A DNA stretch of 8,447 nt, taken from Bacteroidetes bacterium SW_11_45_7 (GTDB lineage Bacteria; Bacteroidota; Bacteroidia; Chitinophagales; SW-11-45-7). The position numbers and the translations under genes are program-made. The notes under the pieces were generated by a model. That model was given only the letters and a program-made list of their open reading frames with translations. It made no database searches and was not told the origin of the DNA. Position 1 is the stretch's first letter. Every line of letters starts with the position of its first letter. Positions 1-6,311 of the stretch are shown here, in pieces. The stretch is taken from the NCBI GenBank assembly GCA_003022985.1, contig PXTV01000023.1:12792-21238 (forward strand), read 5' to 3'.

Positions 1-2
1 AT

Positions 3-1205
3 TACTCCATTGAGCCGGGAGGTTATACCGTAGACACCCTCAACTTTACCATGAATCAACCGGGTTGGTACAAAGGCGAAGTGTCGATCAACGATCACCC
101 CATCACGTTTGATAACTCCTATTTCCTATCCTTTAAAGTTGAAGCCAACAACCGCGTTTTAGCGATCAATGAAGGGAAGAGCAACCGTTTCTTAAACACG
201 CTTTACAGAAATGACGATTTTTTTATTCTAGATAACCAACGTGTCAACCAGCTCGATTATGCCTCCCTCAATCAATACGACATCATCATACTCAACAGTT
301 TGCAGAGCATCCCATCAGGTTTGGCTTCCGCCTTGCGTGAGTATATGGAGAATGGCGGCACCATTGCCATGTACCCGAATATGAATGCCGAGAAGGAATC
401 TTATAACAATTTCCTCACCTCCGTCAATGCCACGCAGCTCGGTTCAACTGAAGAAAGGAATCAAATCCTGAGTTCCATCAACATGAAACAGGGCATTTTC
501 AAAGATGTATTTGAGGATATTCCGGACAATATTGCCCTCCCCAATGTCAAATCGCGCTTCAGATTTTCTGGCGGCACTCGTACAACAAAAGAAACCATCC
601 TCTCTTTCCAGGATGAATCAGCTTTTTTGAATGGCTTCAATTACAAAAACGGAGACCTCTTTTTGTTTGCCTCTCCATTGGATTTGGAATACACAGACCT
701 TCCATCCCATGCCCTTTTTGTACCAATGATGTACAAAATGGCTCTTAACAGTCAAAAAGTTGGCAAGTTATCGTATACGCTTGGCAGTAACGAAATGGTT
801 GAGGTGCAGAACAGGCTAACGAGCAGCGAATCCGTGTATCGGATCAAAAGCGGAGATAAGGAAATGATTCCCCCTCAAAAGGCACGTGGGGCAAAGGTGA
901 TGCTGGACCTTGATAAGCAAATTGATAAGGCGGGGATTTACGAATTAACGCTACCCGAAACCGATTATAACCGTTTAGTAGCCTTGAATTACGATAGGAG
1001 GGAGTCCGATCTTGCCGCTTTATCAGCCACCGAGTTAAACGATCGTTTCCAGGGGGACAATATCGGTGTCATCAGCTCGGTGAACCAGAATTTATCAGAT
1101 GTAGTGCAGGGCCTGAACCGTGGAGTTGTGCTATGGAAACTTTGTATTATTTTTGTTTTGGTGTTTATTGGTGCAGAAATCCTGCTGTTGCGATTGTGGC
1201 CTTAG
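3..1205 (+). CDS. BatA-domain-type membrane protein, C-terminal part (5' end outside window)
   Basis: The frame is open from the first bases of the window, so the gene starts upstream; the ATG at 51 is internal (residues Y-S-I-E-P-G-G-Y precede it in frame without a stop). The 400 visible residues show a beta-rich stretch, then a class-I-amidotransferase-like region (D-I-I-I-L-N-S-L, followed by L-R-E-Y-M-E-N-G-G-T-I near 295-365), more beta-rich sequence, and one hydrophobic helix at the very C-terminus (bases about 1125-1200, V-V-L-W-K-L-C-I-I-F-V-L-V-F-I-G-A-E) ending in R-L-W-P. This is the usual build of Bacteroidota proteins that begin with the BatA/aerotolerance N-terminal double-transmembrane domain and are about 650-700 residues long; that domain would lie outside the window. 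The role is not established; a cell-envelope location with a large exposed domain between membrane anchors is inferred. The family call rests on overall resemblance, not on a catalytic motif. Confidence 0.75.
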   Translation, partial: YSIEPGGYTVDTLNFTMNQPGWYKGEVSINDHPITFDNSYFLSFKVEANNRVLAINEGKSNRFLNTLYRNDDFFILDNQRVNQLDYASLNQYDIIILNSLQSIPSGLASALREYMENGGTIAMYPNMNAEKESYNNFLTSVNATQLGSTEERNQILSSINMKQGIFKDVFEDIPDNIALPNVKSRFRFSGGTRTTKETILSFQDESAFLNGFNYKNGDLFLFASPLDLEYTDLPSHALFVPMMYKMALNSQKVGKLSYTLGSNEMVEVQNRLTSSESVYRIKSGDKEMIPPQKARGAKVMLDLDKQIDKAGIYELTLPETDYNRLVALNYDRRESDLAALSATELNDRFQGDNIGVISSVNQNLSDVVQGLNRGVVLWKLCIIFVLVFIGAEILLLRLWP

Positions 1206-1329
1206 CAAGTCTTCATTCGTAATAAAGGTTGCTTAGTATTATCGAATAAGTGAACAACCATTTGCTCATTCTTCATTTTAGTTGGTAAATATCAGATACG
1301 ATACATAACCATTAAAGCTCAATTTGCTA

Positions 1330-2584
1330 ATGGACCTCCTGATCCGTTCTGCCCATATTACCGACCCCAACTCACCGCACAACGGCAAGATTTGCGATAT
1401 CCTGATCGATCAAGGCGTTATTCCTCCAGCACACGGCCGACTATAAACTATTCAATGCAGAAGGCGCCCGTGTATCGCCTGGTTGGTTCGATTTGAGCGC
1501 CTACTTGGCGGATCCCGGGTATGAATATAAAGAAGACCTCATGAGTGGTGCCCGTGCAGCTGCTGCCGGTGGCTTTACTGGTGTCTGTTGTTTGCCCGAT
1601 ACAGACCCGCCCATCCATTCAAAATCAGAAGTAGAGTACGTGATCAATAAAGCCAAAGGGGGCTTGGTTGACATATTCCCAATTGGTGCCATCAGCAGGT
1701 CCTGTAATGGAGATGATATCACCGAGATGCACGACATGAACAACGCGGGAGCTGTGGCCTTTTCCGATGGCATCAATCGGACGGTTAAGGCCGGCTTAAT
1801 GGAACGCGCTCTTTTTTACGTGAAACCGTTCCGGGGTGCTGTATTTAGCTATCCGGACGAAGAAAGTATTTCCGAAAAAGGGCATCTTAACGAGGGCGAA
1901 GTCAGTATTCGTTTGGGATTGAATGGCATTCCCGATCTTTCCGAGGAATTGGTTGTAATGCGCGATATCCACTTAGCCGAATACACGGGTTCGCGCATCC
2001 ATTTTCTTTGCCTTTCTACAGAAGGTGGCTTAAACCTTGTCCGCAGAGCTAAAGAAAAGGGCCTTAAGGTCACGGCATCTATACCACCTCACGTTTTAAG
2101 CATGGATGAAACGTCCGTTGAAAGTTTTGACACCAATTACAAAACGCTCCCCCCCTTGCGTGACAAAAAGACAGCAGAAAGTTTGGCCCGGGGTGTTAAA
2201 GATGGAATTATCGACTCTATAGCATCCTTCCACTTACCGCAAAATGAAGAAGCCAAGAAAGTTGAGTTCGATCTTGCTGCTTTTGGCACCACTGCTTTAG
2301 AGACGACATTTTCACTTGCCTGGCAAGCGCTGCAGCATCATCTTTCTCCGGATGATATTGTGAGAAAATTAGCTGTGAATCCAAGGGAAATTGTTGGGCA
2401 GACTCCGCCAGTGATCAGGGAAGAAGAGGAGGCCAACCTTACTGTTTTCAACGAGAAAGCTGAATGGAAGCTCGAAGAGGATAAGATTCAATCGAAATCC
2501 AAAAATACACCTCTTATCGATCTACCATTACAGGGCAAGGTTTTGGGTATTGTCAATAAAAGTCAAACGAATTTACCGGTTTAG
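1330..2584 (+). CDS. pyrC: Dihydroorotase-like amidohydrolase, frame-disrupted near the N-terminus and lacking metal ligands
   Basis: ATG at 1330 opens M-D-L-L-I-R-S-A-H-I-T-D-P-N-S-P, the typical start of cytophagal dihydroorotases (HI-x-DPNSP). That frame stops at a TAA at 1444-1446. The rest of the protein continues in the next frame (A-D-Y-K-L-F-N-A-E-G-A-R-V-S-P-G-W-F-D-L, from about 1438) to the TAG at 2582-2584; a 363-residue open frame is available from TTG 1493. The join lies at about 1420-1440 and seems to lack roughly five codons. Family blocks are clear: D-P-G-Y-E-Y-K-E-D-L, A-A-A-A-G-G-F-T-G-V, H-S-K-S-E-V-E-Y-V, G-A-V-A-F-S-D-G, A-A-F-G-T-T-A-L-E-T, N-P-R-E-I-V and E-E-A-N-L-T-V-F. 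Active dihydroorotases turn carbamoyl-aspartate into dihydroorotate in pyrimidine synthesis, using D-x-H-x-H and further His/Asp metal ligands. Here these are D-L-S-A-Y (1490-1504), S-Y-P-D-E (1847-1861, where H-A-E-D is usual), F-L-C-L-S (2003-2017, where the second H is usual) and A-S-F-H-L-P (2222-2239, where D-H-A-P-H is usual). A non-catalytic paralogue or a degraded gene is therefore more likely than a working enzyme. No clear ribosome binding site. Confidence 0.8.
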
Positions 2585-2850
2585 TTACTTTCGGATGTGT
2601 GATATTACGTTTTATATATAAAGTTGATTTGCTAAAGGGGTGAGAACTATTTCTTGACTGATAAGATGATTTTTTGAAATTTGATATGAGGATGACAAGA
2701 TTGGTCAAAATTGCTATAATGCGCCTTCCGAATGGCAGAACGGGAATGGAATGTAACCATATGAGGTATTTAGAAGTGAAACATTAGGGAAATATGCATT
2801 TAGCAAGATAGAATAGCACGGCTACGCGTTCCGGTGGTTATGGGTACAAA
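2585..2850. other. Gene-free spacer after the dihydroorotase-like gene
   Basis: AT-rich sequence without a gene I can support. It holds a 33-codon open frame (ATG 2686 to TAG 2787) of unremarkable composition with no ribosome binding site, and a TATAAT hexamer at 2715-2720 that is of doubtful meaning in this phylum. No strong terminator hairpin follows the stop at 2584. The repeat element starts at about 2851. Confidence 0.6.
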
Positions 2851-2887
2851 AATGCGGCTAAAGCCACTACCATAAATTGATTGTTAT

Positions 2888-2907
2888 CCGTTGGCTGAAG
2901 CCAACGG
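2888..2907. repeat. Perfect palindrome, 9-bp arms around GA
   Basis: CCGTTGGCT, GA, AGCCAACGG. The arms are exact reverse complements. It is the most GC-rich and most stable hairpin of the 2851-3041 element. It shares its GGCT-NN-AGCC centre with the two ends of the element. As it is not followed by a T-run it does not look like an ordinary terminator. Confidence 0.85.
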
Positions 2908-2922
2908 CAATGATTTTTGAAT

Positions 2923-2993
2923 AACTTTCCAAAAGTTTTCCCTTTTTTGGGATTTCATGTACCGCCTTTTTTTTCGGTAACTTTTGGAAAGTT
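2923..2993. repeat. 15-base perfect inverted repeat, 41-nt spacer
   Basis: Left arm AACTTTCCAAAAGTT (2923-2937), right arm AACTTTTGGAAAGTT (2979-2993), exact reverse complements. Each arm is also a palindrome in itself (AACTTT, three bases, AAAGTT), so the pair can fold as one long cruciform or as two small ones. The spacer holds TCCC-T6-GGGA (2939-2952) and ACCG-N10-CGGT (2961-2978), the second directly abutting the right arm. A hairpin with T-rich flanks might also end transcription in either direction, but this is only a possibility. Confidence 0.85.
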
Positions 2994-3124
2994 GCCAGCC
3001 AAGGGTTCAAAAGCCTATACAACAGTGGCTTTAGCCACATTATTGTCAGGAACCTCTAACAGTTTTATTCTATAGCAAGAAATTTTCATTGATTTTTTAA
3101 TTCATTTACATAAAATTGCACGAG

Positions 3125-3646
3125 ATGAGCGACTCTCCTTTACTCCCCTTTGCATTTAAGTTTGGCTTGGGTGTTGTCTTTTTAATGGTTATCCATTCCT
3201 TGCTTTTATTCATTTTTGATGTTCAAGATGTCACCTGGCTTCAATACATCAGTTATGTGATTGTTATTGCTGGTTTGATAGGGGCCATCAAGGCTTATCG
3301 CGATGACCAACATGGTGGCTCTATTAGCTATGGCCAGGCACTTGGGGCAGGAACAATGGTTTCACTGGTTCTTTCGGTATTCTTTGGCATCTATACATAT
3401 ATCTTTGTCAAGTTTATCGATCCTGCTGTTGTTGATAAGATTATGGAACGAACTGAAGAAGCCATGATTCAACAAGGACAATCTGACGAAGCTATTGAAA
3501 CGGCCTTAAGATGGACAAAAGCCATGACAACACCTTTTATGATGGCCATATGGAGCAACATTACCTACTTTGTTGTGGGCTTTATCGTGTCGCTGATGGC
3601 TTCGGCCTTCCTGAAGAAAGAAAAGCAAACCGGTTATTCCACATGA
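3125..3646 (+). CDS. DUF4199 family membrane protein
   Basis: Protein of 173 residues. The ATG at 3125 (M-S-D-S-P-L-L-P-F-A-F-K-F-G) is preferred over an in-frame TTG at 3116, which only adds three residues. Four hydrophobic segments are seen: about residues 8-29 (F-K-F-G-L-G-V-V-F-L-M-V-I), 38-57 (Y-I-S-Y-V-I-V-I-A-G-L-I-G-A-I), 74-99 (Q-A-L-G-A-G-T-M-V-S-L-V-L-S-V-F-F-G-I-Y) and about 140-163 (M-M-A-I-W-S-N-I-T-Y-F-V-V-G-F-I-V). A charged, partly helical loop lies between the third and fourth (E-R-T-E-E-A-M-I-Q-Q-G-Q-S-D-E-A-I). The Y-R-D-D-Q-H-G-G-S-I-S-Y-G-Q-A-L motif between segments 2 and 3 and this layout are typical of DUF4199 proteins, which are common in Bacteroidota and whose function is unknown. 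The next gene starts 27 bases downstream on the same strand, suggesting co-transcription with the glycosyltransferases. A weak Bacteroidota-like promoter (ATTG at 3088, 19 nt, TAAAATTG at 3111) would give an almost leaderless message; I do not rely on it. Confidence 0.8.
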   Translation: MSDSPLLPFAFKFGLGVVFLMVIHSLLLFIFDVQDVTWLQYISYVIVIAGLIGAIKAYRDDQHGGSISYGQALGAGTMVSLVLSVFFGIYTYIFVKFIDPAVVDKIMERTEEAMIQQGQSDEAIETALRWTKAMTTPFMMAIWSNITYFVVGFIVSLMASAFLKKEKQTGYST

Positions 3647-3673
3647 TGAACTACTGAAGAGACTGCCATTTGC

Positions 3674-4651
3674 ATGGACTTATCTATTGTCATACCGCTT
3701 TATAACGAAGCCGATTCGCTTAGCTATTTAGAGGACTGGATTCGTAATGTTATGGAAGAGCATGGATTTACCTATGAGGTCATTTTTATTGATGATGGCA
3801 GTAAAGATGATTCGTGGCAAGTTATCAATGAACTTGCTGAAAAAAATAACAACATCAAAGCCATTCGCTTTAGACGGAATTATGGCAAATCGGCCGCTTT
3901 AAATAAGGCGTTTCACCTGGTAGAGGGTGATGTTGTAATCACCATGGATGCTGATCTGCAGGACAATCCGGAGGAAATTCCACCCCTGTATAGAATGATG
4001 AATGAGGAGCAATACGACATTGTTTCAGGTTGGAAACGCAATCGGAAGGACCCGTTGTCAAAAACCATTCCTTCCCGTTTTTTCAATGCCGTGACGAGCA
4101 TGGTTAGCGGCATCTCCCTCCACGATTTTAATTGCGGCCTTAAGACTTATAAAAAAGATGTGGTAAAAAGTATTGAGGTCTATGGGGAGATGCATCGCTA
4201 TATTCCGGTATTGGTTTATAAAGCGGGCTTCGAAAGAATTGGTGAGAAACAAGTTGAACACAGGCCAAGGCAATACGGCAAGACGAAGTTTGGTCTTGAA
4301 CGTTTTATCAATGGCTTTCTGGATCTGCTTTCCATTATGTTTGTCACTAAATTCGGCAAGCGCCCCATGCACTTATTCGGCACCCTTGGCGTTCTAAGCT
4401 TTGTGATCGGGTTCTTGATCCTGCTCTACCTGTCGTACACAAGATTTGTTTATTATCAATGGGATATGGATGACCGCCCTTTATTTTACCTGGGATTAGT
4501 TACTTTGGGTGTAGGTGTTCAATTATTTCTTACCGGTTTCCTGGCAGAAATGATCTCGCTGAATTCACCGAATCGTGATCAGTACCTGATCTCCGCGGAA
4601 ATAGGCACACAGGCCGACCAGGATCATCCCAATACATCGAGCAGTACATAA
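3674..4651 (+). CDS. GT2 glycosyltransferase, polyprenyl-phosphate (DPM1/GtrB-like) type with two C-terminal membrane helices
   Basis: Protein of 325 residues, about the usual length for bacterial DPM1/GtrB-like enzymes. The GT-A domain comes first: L-S-I-V-I-P-L-Y-N-E at residues 3-12, nucleotide-binding D-D-G-S at 40-43, R-F-R-R-N-Y-G-K-S-A-A-L at 65-76, and metal-binding D-A-D-L-Q-D at 92-97. The F-N-C-G-L-K-x-Y block and the H-R-P-R-x-Y-G-x-T-K-F-G block (about 197-208) are typical of enzymes that load a sugar onto a polyprenyl phosphate. Two hydrophobic helices follow (about 233-256 and 269-294), with a polar tail. The expected reaction is transfer of a hexose from a nucleotide sugar to undecaprenyl phosphate on the inner face of the membrane; the sugar cannot be read from the sequence. 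The start ATG at 3674 fits the beginning of the fold. The neighbours (second GT2, gmhA, gmhB) point to surface glycan assembly. Confidence 0.88.
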   Translation: MDLSIVIPLYNEADSLSYLEDWIRNVMEEHGFTYEVIFIDDGSKDDSWQVINELAEKNNNIKAIRFRRNYGKSAALNKAFHLVEGDVVITMDADLQDNPEEIPPLYRMMNEEQYDIVSGWKRNRKDPLSKTIPSRFFNAVTSMVSGISLHDFNCGLKTYKKDVVKSIEVYGEMHRYIPVLVYKAGFERIGEKQVEHRPRQYGKTKFGLERFINGFLDLLSIMFVTKFGKRPMHLFGTLGVLSFVIGFLILLYLSYTRFVYYQWDMDDRPLFYLGLVTLGVGVQLFLTGFLAEMISLNSPNRDQYLISAEIGTQADQDHPNTSSST

Positions 4652-4666
4652 GCACCCGTTGACACA

Positions 4667-5656
4667 CTGCTGAAGGTTCGATTTTCTCTATACAATCGGC
4701 CTGACGAGATTCGGGAGCTGCTTGACAGCCTGCTAGAACAGCAATATGAAAATTTCGAGGTTGTAGTAGTGGAAGACGGCTCCCAAAACACAGCTAAGGA
4801 GCTCGTTGAAAGTTACGGTGAGACGTTGACTGTACGCTATTTCTATAAGGAAAATTCAGGCCAGGGATTCACGCGCAATTACGGCTTTGCAAGAGCTAAT
4901 GGAGATTATTTTATCATTTTCGATTCCGATTGCATCATCCCGCCCCATTATCTCCAAACAGTCAAGGATCAGCTTGAGCAAGAGTGGCTCGATGCTTATG
5001 GCGGACCAGATGCCTCACACGAGGCATTCACACCCATGCAACGTGCCATTGGCTATTCGATGACTTCATTATTCACTACTGGCGGCATTCGCGGGCAAAA
5101 GAAGCATCTGGGCCCCTATCACCCGCGAAGTTTCAATATGGGTATGTCCCGTCAAGTGTATGAGACAGTAGGTGGTTACCCCATTACATGGATGGGTGAG
5201 GACATCATCTATGCGATTATGATTGTAGAAGCGGGATTTAAAACGGGACTCATTGAAGACGCCTATGTGTATCACAAGCGCAGAACGGATTTCAGGCAGT
5301 TTTTCAAACAATTAAAATTCTTTGGACGGGCTCGTATAAACGTCTACACCTATCACCCACGGGAGCTCAAGCTGGTGCATTTCTTCCCTGCTGCATTTCT
5401 GGCGTTTTGTGCATTCACTCTGCTGGTGATCCCTTTAGATCTTCAATTGTTTTTACTCTTATTTGGTATACACATCATCTATTCAATGGCCATTTTCATA
5501 GACGCTTTATTACGCAATACAAGTTCAGTTGTGGCCGTCTTGAGCATGGTTGCAGCTTATACCCAGCTAATCGCTTATGGATACGGGTTTATCGGTGAAT
5601 ATTGGAAACGGGTCATCAAAGGCCAGCGAAGTGAAGTCACCAAGTATCCATCGTAG
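4667..5656 (+). CDS. GT2 glycosyltransferase with C-terminal membrane helices; start and first strand damaged
   Basis: Second family 2 glycosyltransferase. After a normal-looking L-Y-N-R-P-D-E-I-R-E-L-L-D-S-L-L-E-Q come E-D-G-S (4772-4783), a G-Q-G-F-T-R-N-Y-G block, metal-binding D-S-D (4922-4930), the acceptor-site block M-G-E-D-I (5192-5206) and three C-terminal hydrophobic segments (about 5390-5470, 5470-5515 and 5525-5600). The enzyme is expected to act at the inner membrane face and to add a sugar to a lipid- or glycan-linked acceptor; the specificity is unknown. The start is not normal: no ATG, GTG or TTG lies in frame between the preceding gene's TAA (4649-4651) and the conserved sequence. 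GTG 4769 would omit the first strand and helix. CTG 4667 is given as the least bad guess. The usual F-S-I-I-I-P-x-Y-N-R reads F-S-L-Y-N-R here, so about four residues of the first nucleotide-binding strand are absent. The frame is the same as that of the previous gene, separated by one TAA only. Confidence 0.72.
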   Translation: MLKVRFSLYNRPDEIRELLDSLLEQQYENFEVVVVEDGSQNTAKELVESYGETLTVRYFYKENSGQGFTRNYGFARANGDYFIIFDSDCIIPPHYLQTVKDQLEQEWLDAYGGPDASHEAFTPMQRAIGYSMTSLFTTGGIRGQKKHLGPYHPRSFNMGMSRQVYETVGGYPITWMGEDIIYAIMIVEAGFKTGLIEDAYVYHKRRTDFRQFFKQLKFFGRARINVYTYHPRELKLVHFFPAAFLAFCAFTLLVIPLDLQLFLLLFGIHIIYSMAIFIDALLRNTSSVVAVLSMVAAYTQLIAYGYGFIGEYWKRVIKGQRSEVTKYPS

Positions 5657-5686
5657 CGTGAGTATTTCAAATTTCAACAATTGCCC

Positions 5687-6228
5687 ATGTCATATAAGCA
5701 AACCTTTACGGAACGGATTCATGAGTCGATTCAGCTCAAACAGGCCATCTTACATGATGAGCCATTACTCGATACAATCGATAACGTTGTAGAAGCATCT
5801 GTTCAAACGTTGCAGCAAGACGGAAAGATCCTTTTTTGCGGTAATGGCGGAAGTGCATCAGATGCTCAGCATTTAGCGGCTGAGCTAACAGGCCGTTTTT
5901 ATCTCGACCGCAAACCGTTGGATGCCGAAGCGCTTCTTTTGCCAGAGTACTCGAAGCAAAAGGGCGCAAGGGAGACATTCTTTTTGCTTTATCTACATCC
6001 GGGAGCTCGCAAAGTATCCTCAACGCTTTGCACAAAGCCAACAATCTCCAAATGACAACGGTTGGTCTTACAGGAAACGAAGAAGCGGCTATGGATGCAC
6101 TTTGCGGCTACATTCTGAAAGTGCCTTCGACCAACACGCCCAGGATTCAGGAATGCCATATCATGCTTGGCCATCTTATCTGCGAATGCATCGAAAAACA
6201 CATGTTCGCTGAATCTCCCTATTCGTAG
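5687..6228 (+). pseudogene. gmhA: Sedoheptulose-7-phosphate isomerase (GmhA, SIS domain), broken by an internal deletion and frame change
   Basis: GmhA turns sedoheptulose 7-phosphate into D-glycero-D-manno-heptose 7-phosphate, the first step towards ADP-heptose for lipopolysaccharide cores. ATG 5687 (six bases after an in-frame TTG) opens 84 good residues with the SIS signature C-G-N-G-G-S-A-S-D-A-Q-H at 51-62 and A-A-E-L-T-G-R-F at 64-71 (E66 matches the family's catalytic Glu), then R-K-P-L-D-A-E-A-L. From about 5938 the match jumps to the next frame: F-A-R-V-L-E-A-K-G-R-K-G-D-I-L-F-A-L-S-T-S-G, then T-V-G-L-T-G-N and P-R-I-Q-E-C-H-I-M-L-G-H (catalytic-site His region), ending at TAG 6226-6228. 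The block normally found between these parts (about 18-19 residues around the N-D-Y-G-F/Y motif) is missing. If read in the first frame the product ends wrongly at a TGA, 6053-6055. The two parts add to 179 residues, and with the missing block about 198, the usual length. It lies 30 bases after the glycosyltransferase and ahead of the gmhB-like gene. Confidence 0.82.
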
Positions 6229-6311
6229 ATAAACCGGGCTTATACATGATTTTGGTTATTTTGTCTTTGAAAACTGTTTGAGCGATCAAAAAAGTTGTAA
6301 CCCGATCGATT

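Larger units (their letters stand above)
2851..3041. repeat. Compact REP/MITE-like element with nested inverted repeats
   Basis: The ends are an 18-base inverted repeat with one mismatch: AATGCGGCTAAAGCCACT (2851-2868) against AGTGGCTTTAGCCACATT (3024-3041). Inside lie a perfect 9-bp-arm palindrome (2888-2907) and a perfect 15-base inverted repeat (2923-2937 and 2979-2993), which encloses two small hairpins with T-rich loops. Three copies of a GGCT-NN-AGCC core occur (2856-2865, 2893-2902, 3027-3036). No coding frame accounts for the symmetry. Such elements in other bacteria are REP/BIME or MITE sequences moved by REP-associated (Y1) or other transposases; that link is inference here, since no transposase is in the window. 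No target-site duplication was recognised. Confidence 0.7.

Noticed and set aside
1215..1247. Hairpin ATTCG-TAATA ... TATTA-T-CGAAT after the BatA-like gene
   Set aside because: AT-rich stem with a bulge, a 12-base loop and no T-run after it, so not supported as a terminator.
2653..2720. TTGACT and TATAAT hexamers resembling an E. coli sigma-70 promoter
   Set aside because: Spacing between the two is far too long, no gene follows closely, and this phylum uses different promoter elements.
2686..2787. Small open frame of 33 codons in the spacer
   Set aside because: No ribosome binding site, no recognisable protein features, and the length is expected by chance.
2851..3041. CRISPR array
   Set aside because: The repeats are inverted, of unequal length and unevenly spaced; there are no regular direct repeats and spacers and no cas genes.
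5736..6044. Minus-strand open frames over gmhA and other genes (for example 4058-4372, 6330-6758)
   Set aside because: They lie opposite well-supported + strand genes, have no recognisable domains and are explained as shadows.
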